A stretch of 43,049 bases of DNA from an uncultured Oscillatoriales cyanobacterium (GTDB lineage: Bacteria; Cyanobacteriota; Cyanobacteriia; Cyanobacteriales; Microcoleaceae). The stretch covers positions 1 through 43,049 of the forward strand of contig CAITND010000165.1 of the NCBI GenBank assembly GCA_903893625.1. The letters run 5' to 3'. Numbering within the stretch: position 1 is the first letter of the stretch; each line of letters begins with the position of its first letter. Under the pieces are notes generated by a model. It saw only the letters and a list, made by a program, of their open reading frames with translations. It ran no database searches and was not told the origin of the DNA. This document shows positions 30,746 through 38,650 of the stretch, one piece after another. A program made the position numbers and the translations under genes.

Positions 30746-32755
30746 CTATTTCCAATCTTCCCAAGACTGATTAAAAATTGACATTCCTGGGAATAAAATT
30801 GGATTATTATTGTGTTCTAATAATCGTTGTAACTCCTCTAATAAGGGTTCCCGATAGGGTAAATTATCCACTAATTGATAGGGAAAAACCTGTTTTTCTA
30901 AGCTAAATGCTGCGGTCGTTCCAGCCGCCGCCCCAACCGACCATTCAAAGGAATGAACCCGATAAGCCGCCGCCGCAATATGACTGGTGGCGATACTTTT
31001 TCCCGCTACTAATAGATTATCAATTTTTTGCGGAATCATGGCTCTTAATGGAATTTGAAAGGGATAAGCTTGTCCTTGTCCTCGACGTTCTTCCTCACGT
31101 TCTGTATTCCCTGGAGTTTCCGCCGGACTTTTCGTTAAACAGGGATGAAAATCAATCGCATAATGACCAATTCCAACAGTATCCGCATAAATTGTAGCCC
31201 TAGAACGGGGTTGAATGTCTGCAATAGTTTCTTGTCCTGAAAGAACGGGTAAACTGTCTAATCCTCCTAACTCTAACCACAGCAAACGATATTCTTCTGG
31301 GGTTAAATTATTAGCATACCAGTCTTGACGAAAGTTATTTCGAGAAATATCAATTTCTGACACCATAAATCCGTCTTTATAACCATAAGCAGGACGACCA
31401 ATAATTCGCCTTCCTTCTCGCATATAGGGATATTTGGATAAGCCATGAACGGTTCCCATGGGAGAATTTAAGCCGGATAAATAGCGATAATTAGGATGTT
31501 TTTCTTTAACACTTTTACCGAGTTGGGAGTCTGTAGTTCCTGCTACTAACCAATAGAAAAACCCTAAAGCATTTTCTTCCCCTTTCCTTAAGGTTTCTGT
31601 CCTTAACCCGCCCTTCCATCCGCCGGGTTCGAGTTGACCTGTTGCTTGTAATTGGGATTGTGTTAAGATTAAATTATCCTGAGATGTTCCCGGTCGATAA
31701 TCATTGCCCCATGTCCAATTTTGCATGGTAATATCCCCTGGATAAATTGGCCATTCACGGGGATTACTGGAGCGTTTTTTATTCGGTTTCATACTATGAA
31801 TTCGCCGATAGGTATAAACTAAATTAAAATTTGCTAATCGGGGTAATTCATAACTATAATAAGGAGCATACTGCTCATAGAAAGAAGGTTTTTTATGGGT
31901 TTGGGGATCAGGGGTTGCTTCCATTGCAAATGTATAGGTAAACCCTTGAGTACAATAGGGATCTCCGGTAATAGTGGATGAAGTGGGTTCTTGAGGAGAA
32001 CGGAGATCAATTCCGAGTAAATGGGGAACATTGGTTAAGCCAATAATTTCTCCGGTTTCTGTTGCTTCAATAATATACCAATCTGCTCCTTGATTAGTTT
32101 TTATTTTAGGTGTAAATCGAATAATTGTTTTATCAAACCGTTGAGAATTGTTATAATTATAAACATCTTCAATAATCTGAGATAAGGATTCTGTATTTAA
32201 GGGCGGTGTTCCGGGTGCAGGATGATGTTGAATGGCGATCGCTTCGGTAATTTGGTTATCCGTAATAGCCATATCTTTAATAACCGTTGAAGGAAACCAG
32301 TGTAACGTTCCTTTCCCTTTTTTTTCGGCTTTTCTTAACATTTTTAATAAGATTTCATTCCCGGCTTCTGGCATAAAACAGGCTTCACTCACCCAACAAG
32401 CACCAGGGTTTAGCATTCCATATTTATTTTCAATTCCTGCTCGTAATTCTAAATATCCTCTAGGATATAATAATAGAGATCGTTGAGTCGGTCGTTCATC
32501 TAATGCGGAGGTTCCTTGGGAGGAAATTTGACCCCCTACCCAGTCGGTAATTTCCGTTAAACAAACGGTTTTTCCGGCGAGTAACCCTTCATAAGCAGCA
32601 GCGCTTCCCCCTAGTCCTCCCCCAACAATTAACAAATCACATTCTACTTTTTGATCAATCCGAGGAGGTGTTACTAAAGCCCAGGATAAACTCGGATAAA
32701 ACGAGATTATGCTAACGATAAAACTGATAATTAATTTAGGGGTGATTTTAGTCAT
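30746..32755 (-). CDS. secreted FAD-dependent oxidoreductase
   Basis: A 669-residue protein. A signal peptide (MTKITPKLIISFIVSIISFYPSLSWA) is followed at once by a Rossmann FAD motif, CDLLIVGGGLGGSAAAYEG (GxGxxG at 45-50). VCLTEITDWVGGQISSQGTSA follows, and a C-terminal FAD-contact region reads IDNLLVAGKSIATSHIAAAAYRVHSFEWSVGAAAG. This is the FAD-dependent oxidoreductase family of PF12831 type, often exported in cyanobacteria. The substrate is unknown. The signal lacks twin arginines, so it may be Sec-exported, which is unusual for a flavoprotein. It converges on the DUF4926-like gene, 31 nt apart, and is transcribed alone. Confidence 0.85.
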   Translation of the reverse strand: MTKITPKLIISFIVSIISFYPSLSWALVTPPRIDQKVECDLLIVGGGLGGSAAAYEGLLAGKTVCLTEITDWVGGQISSQGTSALDERPTQRSLLLYPRGYLELRAGIENKYGMLNPGACWVSEACFMPEAGNEILLKMLRKAEKKGKGTLHWFPSTVIKDMAITDNQITEAIAIQHHPAPGTPPLNTESLSQIIEDVYNYNNSQRFDKTIIRFTPKIKTNQGADWYIIEATETGEIIGLTNVPHLLGIDLRSPQEPTSSTITGDPYCTQGFTYTFAMEATPDPQTHKKPSFYEQYAPYYSYELPRLANFNLVYTYRRIHSMKPNKKRSSNPREWPIYPGDITMQNWTWGNDYRPGTSQDNLILTQSQLQATGQLEPGGWKGGLRTETLRKGEENALGFFYWLVAGTTDSQLGKSVKEKHPNYRYLSGLNSPMGTVHGLSKYPYMREGRRIIGRPAYGYKDGFMVSEIDISRNNFRQDWYANNLTPEEYRLLWLELGGLDSLPVLSGQETIADIQPRSRATIYADTVGIGHYAIDFHPCLTKSPAETPGNTEREEERRGQGQAYPFQIPLRAMIPQKIDNLLVAGKSIATSHIAAAAYRVHSFEWSVGAAAGTTAAFSLEKQVFPYQLVDNLPYREPLLEELQRLLEHNNNPILFPGMSIFNQSWEDWK

Positions 32756-32808
32756 GTTTGATCTGAATTATACAGAAATTCAAGGAAGTTATACTTTTTC
32801 AATATTAA

Positions 32809-32823
32809 AGAAACTGGGTTTCT
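32809..32823. repeat. short dispersed palindrome AGAAACtgGGTTTCT
   Basis: A 15-bp near-palindrome in the spacer between the FAD oxidoreductase and DUF4126 genes. A perfect relative (AGAAACCCGGTTTCT) occurs at 35577-35591. Such elements look dispersed and not gene-specific. Confidence 0.55.
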
Positions 32824-32984
32824 AGTTGAATATTTATTCCGGGGTATTGTCAAATAGACAAGATAGACTTCCCATTTCTAACATAACTTCAATTAAGATC
32901 TATAAAATAGAAGATCATACTTTGAACCGGGCTAAAACCCCAATGTAATTTTCGGCCTCAAATGCTCTGTTCCTTACCATAATT

Positions 32985-33575
32985 ATGATTGAACTTCTTG
33001 CAGTGCTATCTGCCTCGGCGGCGGCAGGATTAAGAATTGCTTTACCCTTGCTGGTCATTGGCTTGTTGCAAAATGATTTATGGTCGCGTGTACCCTTTTT
33101 GTCTCGATTTTCACCACAGGTTGTTGTTGGCGTTCTCGTCAGTTGGTCATTATTTGAAATTTTTGCTTCAAAAAAACTACTAGGACAGCGTGTTTTACAA
33201 TTAATCCAGTTACTATTTAGCCCCTTTGTTGGTGCTATCATGGGTTTAGCGATCGCAGAAGCCACTAATGTTGAACCTCGCTTATATTGGATTATTGCGA
33301 TTGTTAGCGGTTTACTCGCCCTGGTTTTACAATTAGTTCAAACAGGATTATTTTATCGCTTGCGAGGTTTGCCCGTATGGGTAATTGTTGGTCAAGATAT
33401 TCTCTGTGTTTTCTTAGTAATTTTTGCTTTTGATGCTCCGAAACAGGGAGGGTTAATTGCTTTATTATTGTTGTGGCTTTCCATTCGGATTTCTAAAGAA
33501 TGGTATCGCTGGTATAAAAAACAAGGTCAACCCGGAGAACGCAACCCCCGACGTTATAAGGGGGAACCAGATTGA
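32985..33575 (+). CDS. DUF4126 membrane protein
   Basis: A 196-residue integral membrane protein with five to six hydrophobic segments and a basic, hydrophilic tail (KEWYRWYKKQGQPGERNPRRYKGEPD). It begins MIELLAVLSASAAAGLRIALPLLVIGLL, the characteristic A-x-A-x-G-L-R start of DUF4126 proteins. SPFVGAIMGLAIAEA in the middle is also family-like. The function is unknown. The ATG is taken at 32985, where the membrane topology begins; no strong ribosome site is visible. The gene stands alone and is followed directly by G-rich and 14-bp tandem repeats. Confidence 0.85.
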   Translation: MIELLAVLSASAAAGLRIALPLLVIGLLQNDLWSRVPFLSRFSPQVVVGVLVSWSLFEIFASKKLLGQRVLQLIQLLFSPFVGAIMGLAIAEATNVEPRLYWIIAIVSGLLALVLQLVQTGLFYRLRGLPVWVIVGQDILCVFLVIFAFDAPKQGGLIALLLLWLSIRISKEWYRWYKKQGQPGERNPRRYKGEPD

Positions 33576-33608
33576 GAGCATGGGAGGCAGGGGAGGCAGG
33601 GGGAGAGG
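33576..33608 (+). repeat. G-rich repeat directly after the DUF4126 stop
   Basis: GGGAGGCAGGGGAGGCAGG-type 9-bp units start right after the TGA at 33573-33575. They are in the same sense relative to the upstream gene as the tracts at 1-68 and 8681-8734. Several G-runs of three or more could form a G-quadruplex in DNA or mRNA. Confidence 0.8.
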
Positions 33609-33630
33609 AGAAATAACAGATACTTCTTCC

Positions 33631-33672
33631 CTGACACCCGAAACCTGACACCCGAAACCTGACACCCGAAAC
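33631..33672 (+). repeat. 14-bp tandem repeat, 3 exact copies
   Basis: Three identical copies of CTGACACCCGAAAC at 33631-33644, 33645-33658 and 33659-33672, followed by a partial CCAAACCC. The tract ends 11 nt before the hemH stop codon (hemH is read leftward). Confidence 0.95.
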
Positions 33673-33683
33673 CCAAACCCTTC

Positions 33684-34847
33684 CTATAACAACCCGATGA
33701 AATGTAGGGGGCCTTGTCCTGTAATTATCTCTAATAATATAGCCATCATTCCTAACATGGCTAACCGACCATTCCAAACTTCGGCTGTCGTTGTGAGTCC
33801 CCATTCCCAACGTTCTTGAGGATATAGCTTGGTTTGTTTACCCGGATGTACAACATCAGAGAACTTAATATTAGGAGCATCTAAAGCTTCTATCACCATT
33901 TCTGCTAAATCATTAATAAATACTGGATGGGTATTTAATGCAGGAACACGATGGAATTTTTCAATGCCACATTCTTCCGCCAGTTCCCGATATTCCATAT
34001 CAATTTCTTCTAAAGTTTCGATATGTTCAGAAACGAAACTAATCGGAACAACCACTAATTCCTTAACCCCTTGTTCTGCCAGTTCAGGAATAGCCTCATC
34101 CGTATAGGGTTTCAACCATTCCACAGGGCCAACCCGACTTTGATAAGCTAAAACATGGGGGTTAGGACGATTTAAAGTCTGCATAATTGCCGCCGTACAG
34201 CCTTCTATTTCATCTCGGTAGGGATCTCCAGCTTCTTCTACATAACTAACCGGAACTCCGTGAGCACTAAAGAAAATTGGCACTTGTTCAGGGTGTTCAC
34301 AATGTTCAATTTCCTGCTCAATTAATTGCGCCATTGCTTGTAAATAACCTGGACGATTATACCAAGACGGAATCACTGTATAATCAATTTTTTGTAAACT
34401 GGGATCTTGTTGCCAAAGTTTTTCTAAAACTCGAAAACTGGAACCACTGGTACTAATTGAAAATTGCGGATATAAAGGTAAAATAACTAATTGTTCGATT
34501 TGGTCACGTTTAATTTTAGCCACCGCTTCTTCGGTAAAGGGGTTCCAATAGCGCATCCCCACATACACCCGAATATCCTGACCTTTCTCTTGTAAAGACA
34601 CCTGTAAGGCAATAGCCTGTTCTTCTGTAATTCGCCGCAACGGAGAACCGCCGCCAATGGCTTTATAATTGTTTTGGGATTTCTGATAGCGCAGGGTCGA
34701 AATCATCCAGGCCAGGGGTTTCTGCATCCAAGCAAAGGGCAAACGGATAATTTCTGGGTCTGAAAACAGATTATACAAAAAGGGGCGAACATCTTGCAGT
34801 TGCTCTGGCCCGCCCAGATTTAGCAGTAAGACTCCGACTCGTCCCAT
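33684..34847 (-). CDS. hemH: ferrochelatase with C-terminal chlorophyll-binding-like helix
   Basis: A 387-residue enzyme inserting ferrous iron into protoporphyrin IX, the last step of heme synthesis. The catalytic domain shows [41 protein letters not shown], the metal-site [19 protein letters not shown] with His196, and [14 protein letters not shown]. As in other cyanobacteria and plant FeCh-II, a Pro-rich linker leads to one hydrophobic helix with a CAB/HLIP motif: Glu356 to Gly366, E[10 protein letters not shown]. That extension anchors the enzyme in thylakoids and affects dimerisation and feedback with chlorophyll synthesis. It is divergent from a methyltransferase, 101 nt apart. Confidence 0.97.
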   Translation of the reverse strand: MGRVGVLLLNLGGPEQLQDVRPFLYNLFSDPEIIRLPFAWMQKPLAWMISTLRYQKSQNNYKAIGGGSPLRRITEEQAIALQVSLQEKGQDIRVYVGMRYWNPFTEEAVAKIKRDQIEQLVILPLYPQFSISTSGSSFRVLEKLWQQDPSLQKIDYTVIPSWYNRPGYLQAMAQLIEQEIEHCEHPEQVPIFFSAHGVPVSYVEEAGDPYRDEIEGCTAAIMQTLNRPNPHVLAYQSRVGPVEWLKPYTDEAIPELAEQGVKELVVVPISFVSEHIETLEEIDMEYRELAEECGIEKFHRVPALNTHPVFINDLAEMVIEALDAPNIKFSDVVHPGKQTKLYPQERWEWGLTTTAEVWNGRLAMLGMMAILLEIITGQGPLHFIGLL

Positions 34848-34948
34848 AGCGGTTACAGGTTTCCTATCCTAAGATTTGTTAACTATTTTAATAATATATT
34901 GTCCTTGTGGGTTAGTCGATCTTTTCGTTTATAAAAAATTTTCTCAAT

Positions 34949-35575
34949 ATGGCAACAATTCTCAGAAGCTTAAGTTACCGCTATCAATGGCTCTATGATA
35001 CGATTTCCCGACTGGCGGCGTTGAGTGTCGGGGGAGAACGTCGGTTTCGGGAGTTACCCTTAACCGGGTTGACCCTGAACCCGGAAACTCAAATTCTGGA
35101 CTTATGCTGTGGGAGTGGACAAGCAACGGGGGTGTTAGTTGAATATTCCCAGAATGTTACGGGGTTAGATGCTTCTCCCCTTTCCCTCAAACGCGCCCAG
35201 AATAATGTTCCTCAAGCGCAATATATAGAAGCGTTTGCAGAAAAGATGCCCTTTGGGGATAACAGCTTTGACCTGGTTCACACCAGCGCCGCGTTACATG
35301 AGATGAACCCTGAACAATTGAAACAAATTCTCAATGAAATTTATCGCGTTCTCAAACCGGGGGGAATTTTCACCCTCGTTGACTTTCATTCGCCCACTAA
35401 CCCCCTATTCTGGCCAGGGGTAGCAATGTTTCTCTGGTTATTTGAAACGGAAACGGCTTGGCAACTGTTAAAAACAGATGTAGTTCAACTACTATCACAA
35501 ATTGGCTTTAATGTCAATCCCCCTCAACTTTATGCTGGCGGAAGTTTACAAGTCATTCATGGCGTTAAACCTTAA
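34949..35575 (+). CDS. class I SAM-dependent methyltransferase
   Basis: A 208-residue soluble methyltransferase. Motif I is ILDLCCGSGQATGVL (Asp51 to Gly57) with the double Cys typical of a UbiE-like subgroup. VTGLDASPLSLKRAQ gives the acidic ribose-binding residue, FDLVHTSAALHEM motif IV, and VLKPGGIFTLVDFH motif VI. The layout resembles Methyltransf_11/UbiE-COQ5 proteins, and the substrate is unknown. It is divergent from hemH, so a link to tetrapyrrole or quinone metabolism is a weak positional guess. Its stop codon is followed two nt later by a 15-bp palindrome. Confidence 0.85.
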   Translation: MATILRSLSYRYQWLYDTISRLAALSVGGERRFRELPLTGLTLNPETQILDLCCGSGQATGVLVEYSQNVTGLDASPLSLKRAQNNVPQAQYIEAFAEKMPFGDNSFDLVHTSAALHEMNPEQLKQILNEIYRVLKPGGIFTLVDFHSPTNPLFWPGVAMFLWLFETETAWQLLKTDVVQLLSQIGFNVNPPQLYAGGSLQVIHGVKP

Positions 35576-35576
35576 C

Positions 35577-35591
35577 AGAAACCCGGTTTCT
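35577..35591. repeat. 15-bp palindrome AGAAACCCGGTTTCT
   Basis: Arms AGAAACC and GGTTTCT around a single central C. It begins 2 nt after the methyltransferase stop codon. A degenerate copy is at 32809-32823. Confidence 0.7.
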
Positions 35592-35642
35592 CATTCTTCA
35601 TTCCGCAGAAGTCGTTGGGTTGAGGAATATTAATCAACCAAT

Positions 35643-35674
35643 AATCAAGAATTTATTGAGTTTAATTCTTGATT
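35643..35674. terminator. AT-rich hairpin between convergent genes
   Basis: A perfect 11-bp stem (AATCAAGAATT at 35643-35653, AATTCTTGATT at 35664-35674) with a 10-nt loop, in the 142-bp gap between the methyltransferase and the leftward CYTH gene. There is no long T-run on either side, so the terminator function is only plausible. Confidence 0.45.
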
Positions 35675-35717
35675 CTGTTAACTTTAAATTGTTTGGAAGA
35701 AAGCTCTGAAGGGCTGA

Positions 35718-36179
35718 CTACGGTTTGAAGGGGTTTTTAACTAAATTGACATTATAATATCGGGGATCGGAGGTGACTTCTTCTCCGATCCAGTGGGGAA
35801 TATCAATACTTTGATCTTCCGTTTCTAGTTCAACTTCTGCTAAGATTAACCCTTGATTTTCTCCCCAAAATTCGTCTACTTCCCAGGTTAAATCGCCGAT
35901 ATTAATTTTATATCTGGTTTTTTCAATGAAGGGGCGATCGCATAACGTTTCTAATAATTCTTGAGCATCTTCAACGGGGATTTTATACTCAAATTCTGAC
36001 CGTCCCATTCCCACTGTTAACCCTTTAATGGTTAAATAGCCTTGATCTCCCACGACACGCACCCGAACTGTTCGCCCGTTACTGTTGGCAATATAGCCTT
36101 GACGATAGATTTCTGCAACCCCTAGAGATCGCCATTCATCCCCTTTAACTAAAAATTTCCGTTCAATTTCCGTTGCCAT
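35718..36179 (-). CDS. CYTH domain protein (triphosphate tunnel metalloenzyme)
   Basis: A 153-residue protein that is a single CYTH domain. It begins ATEIERKFLVKGD with the defining E4-x-E6-x-K8 motif. Basic and acidic tunnel residues follow in order: RQGYI, RTVRVRVVGDQGYLTIKG, EFEYKIP, EKTRYKI, WEVDEFWG and LILAEVELE. Bacterial members are mostly inorganic triphosphatases or related phosphohydrolases in which divalent metals and the triphosphate sit in a beta-barrel tunnel. Adenylate cyclase (CyaB) or thiamine-triphosphatase activity are alternatives. It is not fused to CHAD; a separate CHAD gene lies far away at 15950-16933. Confidence 0.9.
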   Translation of the reverse strand: MATEIERKFLVKGDEWRSLGVAEIYRQGYIANSNGRTVRVRVVGDQGYLTIKGLTVGMGRSEFEYKIPVEDAQELLETLCDRPFIEKTRYKINIGDLTWEVDEFWGENQGLILAEVELETEDQSIDIPHWIGEEVTSDPRYYNVNLVKNPFKP

Positions 36180-36231
36180 TTGCAGTGATTAAAAAAATCA
36201 ATTATATCTTATTTTAGCACATTTTTTTATC

Positions 36232-36480
36232 TTGCATATTTTTCTATTGTTGTGGCGAGATCCCCAGCGAATGCGGTTAGTGTATTTAAAAGGGCCAGAA
36301 AAATTAATTCAACAACGCCTCCAAAGTCGGTATAATCATTTTATGTCTGCTGATCTCTTGGATACTCAATTAGACATTTTAGAAGAACCCAAAACTGCGT
36401 TATATGTTGATATTTCTGATTCCCCCTTAGAAATTGTAGCTCAAATTCAAACCTATTTGCAGTTACTTCCTCAAGCTTAA
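36232..36480 (+). pseudogene. gluconokinase remnant (C-terminal part only)
   Basis: The 82-residue frame matches the last ~75 residues of GntK-type gluconokinase: RDPQRMRLVYLKGPEKLIQQRLQSRYNHFMSADLLDTQLDILEEP, with the family's HFM...LLxxQ...LEEP signature. The P-loop, the substrate-binding region and roughly 90 N-terminal residues are missing. The only start is a TTG with no ribosome site, and it precedes non-homologous residues. The remnant therefore cannot bind ATP. It ends 7 nt before the start of the Rieske/FAD gene, so its deletion may have accompanied the arrival of that gene pair. Confidence 0.75.
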
Positions 36481-36487
36481 TTCATCC

Positions 36488-38551
36488 ATGACTGAACAAT
36501 TTAACTCCTCTTTATTTTCTAGTGTTTCTCGCCGTTCTGTTCTCAAATTTTTAGGCGTTGGTGCGGTTAGTGGGGTATTAGGATATTCTCGATTTCATAA
36601 ACCAGAACCCGCTATTTTTCAGCCGGATATCATTAATTTACCGCAATTTTTAACGCAACCGAAGCACGTTGTTATTGTTGGCGGAGGATTAGCAGGATTA
36701 GCCTGTGCTTATGAACTCAGCCAACGGGGATTTAAAGTAACTTTATTAGAAAAATCTCCCCAATTGGGCGGTAAAATTGCCAGTTGGGATATTCAGGTGG
36801 GGGATAAAACCTTTAAAATGGAACATGGGTTTCATGGGTTCTTTCCTCAATATTATAACTTAAATTCTTTAGTTAAAGAGGTTAATATTCAAGATAATTT
36901 TGTCTCCTTAGAATCCTATGCCGTTGTTTTTAGGAATAACCAATATCAACCGGAAGTTTTTCGTCCCAGTCATTCTGCATTTCCTTGGAATGTGGTTGAT
37001 TTAGGAGTATCTTCTCCCAATCGTTTAAACTGGGGAATTAATCTAACCCATCTCAATCATTGGAAGGTATTTCGAGAGATTGGAGGGTTTAAAATTCCTA
37101 ATAGTTATCAACGCTTAGATGAGATTTCTGTTGCAGATTGGGTGCGTGAAGATTTCCCTCAAGGATTATATGATTTATATTTTCTTCCCTTTGCTAAATC
37201 GAGTTTAAATGCACCCGATAAACTCAGTGTGGGGGAACTGATGCAGTTTTTCCATTTCTATTTTTTTGGTAATCCTGAAGGGTTAGCATTTAATGGAACT
37301 CGTCAAGATATGGGAACCAGTTTAGTCCAACCTTTAGTTAATGCAATTCAAGAAAAAGGAGGAGATATTTTAACAGAAGTAACCGTTAGTAATTTTAACT
37401 GGAATCAGGGTAAAATTGACTCGATTACTTATTTTCAAGGGAATGGGATTAATACAGTTCCCTTTTGGGTCAAATCCAATTCTATTTTATCATCTAAAGG
37501 GTTTGAATATTTTGGCAATGCTGATGATGTTTATGCGGTATCAACCCATAAGAATCAAGCCATTTCTTTACATTGTACTCATCAAGGTTGTACGGTAAAA
37601 ATGGCAGAGGATGGATATTTTCACTGTCCTTGTCATGGGGCAATTTTTGATCAGAATGGTCAGGTGATTTCTGGCCCTGCTGAACGGGATTTACCACAGT
37701 ATAACGTTATCCAAAGGCAGGATGATCAAGTGGAGTTAGTGGGTATTTTTTCTCATGAGTTAGACAAAGAAATCACCCAACCCCCCAAAACATGGGGGGT
37801 AAAGGTAAACTTTAAACGAGGGGTAAGTGATTCTGATGATAATACAACAACAGCAGCAAATTTATCTGTTATCCCTGTTACAAATTCTCCGCAAATGATT
37901 CAAGCGGATTATTATGTGTTGGCGACGGATATTCCAGGGACGCAACGCTTATTTACGGTGATGACAGGGGATATTAATTCGCAGGTTAAGCAACAAATTG
38001 AACAATTAAAAGTTGCTGACCCTTTTGCAGTTTGTCGGTTTTGGTTTGACCGAGATTTCCCTTGGGAATATAGCCATTTTACCTCCTTATCAGGTTATGA
38101 TTTAACCGATAGTATTACGCTTTATCATCGTATCCAAGATGAATATATTAAATGGCATGAAGAAACGGGAGGGAGTGTTGTTGAATTACACGCCTATTGT
38201 TATAAAGAAGTAGAGTTTCCGACTCAAGAGACGTTGTTAATAACCTTTGAGAAAGAACTTTATGAAATTGTACCGGAATTAAAAATGGCTACCCTATTAC
38301 ATCGAGAGTTAGTGAATCAGAAAAATTTTGCCGGATATCCTCCTGGAAGTTATGCCAATCGTCCGGTGACAAATTCCGGGGTTTCTAACTTAATATTTGC
38401 GGGAGATTGGGTGAAAATGCCCTTTCCCTGTGGTTTAATGGAAAGGGCTGTGAGTAGTGGATTATTAGCAGCTAATGAAATTTTACAGCAGGAGGGTTTG
38501 CAAAGGCGAGTGCTTTTTTCTGTTACTCCCGAAGGCTTTCTCAAGATATAA
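36488..38551 (+). CDS. CrtU/CruE-like FAD-dependent carotenoid desaturase with inserted Rieske domain
   Basis: A 687-residue protein. A twin-arginine-like signal (SRRSVLKFLGVGAVSGVLG, Arg15-Arg16) is followed by a Rossmann FAD site (HVVIVGGGLAGLACAYELS, GxGxxG 65-70) and LLEKSPQLGGKIASW. The region MEHGFHGFFPQYYNL is close to the EHGFHxFFxQYYN stretch of CrtU-type beta-carotene desaturase/methyltransferases. A Rieske 2Fe-2S domain is inserted at about 350-420, with Cys363-x-His365 and Cys380-x2-His383 (HCTHQGC, FHCPCHGAIFDQNG). The C-terminal FAD part resumes (ADYYVLATDIPG; LIFAGDWVKMPFPCGLMERAV). My best reading is a CruE-like enzyme making aromatic carotenoid rings, paired with the next gene. 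A different FAD/Rieske amine-oxidase role remains possible. Confidence 0.75.
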   Translation: MTEQFNSSLFSSVSRRSVLKFLGVGAVSGVLGYSRFHKPEPAIFQPDIINLPQFLTQPKHVVIVGGGLAGLACAYELSQRGFKVTLLEKSPQLGGKIASWDIQVGDKTFKMEHGFHGFFPQYYNLNSLVKEVNIQDNFVSLESYAVVFRNNQYQPEVFRPSHSAFPWNVVDLGVSSPNRLNWGINLTHLNHWKVFREIGGFKIPNSYQRLDEISVADWVREDFPQGLYDLYFLPFAKSSLNAPDKLSVGELMQFFHFYFFGNPEGLAFNGTRQDMGTSLVQPLVNAIQEKGGDILTEVTVSNFNWNQGKIDSITYFQGNGINTVPFWVKSNSILSSKGFEYFGNADDVYAVSTHKNQAISLHCTHQGCTVKMAEDGYFHCPCHGAIFDQNGQVISGPAERDLPQYNVIQRQDDQVELVGIFSHELDKEITQPPKTWGVKVNFKRGVSDSDDNTTTAANLSVIPVTNSPQMIQADYYVLATDIPGTQRLFTVMTGDINSQVKQQIEQLKVADPFAVCRFWFDRDFPWEYSHFTSLSGYDLTDSITLYHRIQDEYIKWHEETGGSVVELHAYCYKEVEFPTQETLLITFEKELYEIVPELKMATLLHRELVNQKNFAGYPPGSYANRPVTNSGVSNLIFAGDWVKMPFPCGLMERAVSSGLLAANEILQQEGLQRRVLFSVTPEGFLKI

Positions 38552-38552
38552 A

Positions 38553-38644
38553 GTAGGATGGGCTTTGCCCATCATTGATTTTTGAAGAACAGAAATTTTT
38601 TTTATTTTTTTATTAATATAATAAATGGGCAAAGCCCATCCTAC
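38553..38644. mobile_element. 92-bp MITE-like inverted-repeat element
   Basis: Perfect 20-bp terminal inverted repeats (GTAGGATGGGCTTTGCCCAT at 38553-38572 and its exact reverse complement at 38625-38644) flank 52 AT-rich bp. Each arm is itself a small hairpin (GATGGGC-TTT-GCCCATC). No open frame, and no clear target-site duplication, is visible. The element starts 2 nt after the upstream stop and ends 7 nt before the next ATG, so it fills the gap between the two Rieske genes. Confidence 0.8.
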
Positions 38645-38650
38645 GGTAAT

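Noticed and set aside
31834-32486. Short open frames within the FAD oxidoreductase gene
   Set aside because: They are out-of-frame or antisense shadows lying wholly within a well-supported coding region.
38582-38650. Longer N-terminus for the Rieske oxygenase
   Set aside because: The extra 23 residues lie inside the inverted-repeat element and have no family similarity; ATG 38651 begins just before the conserved region.
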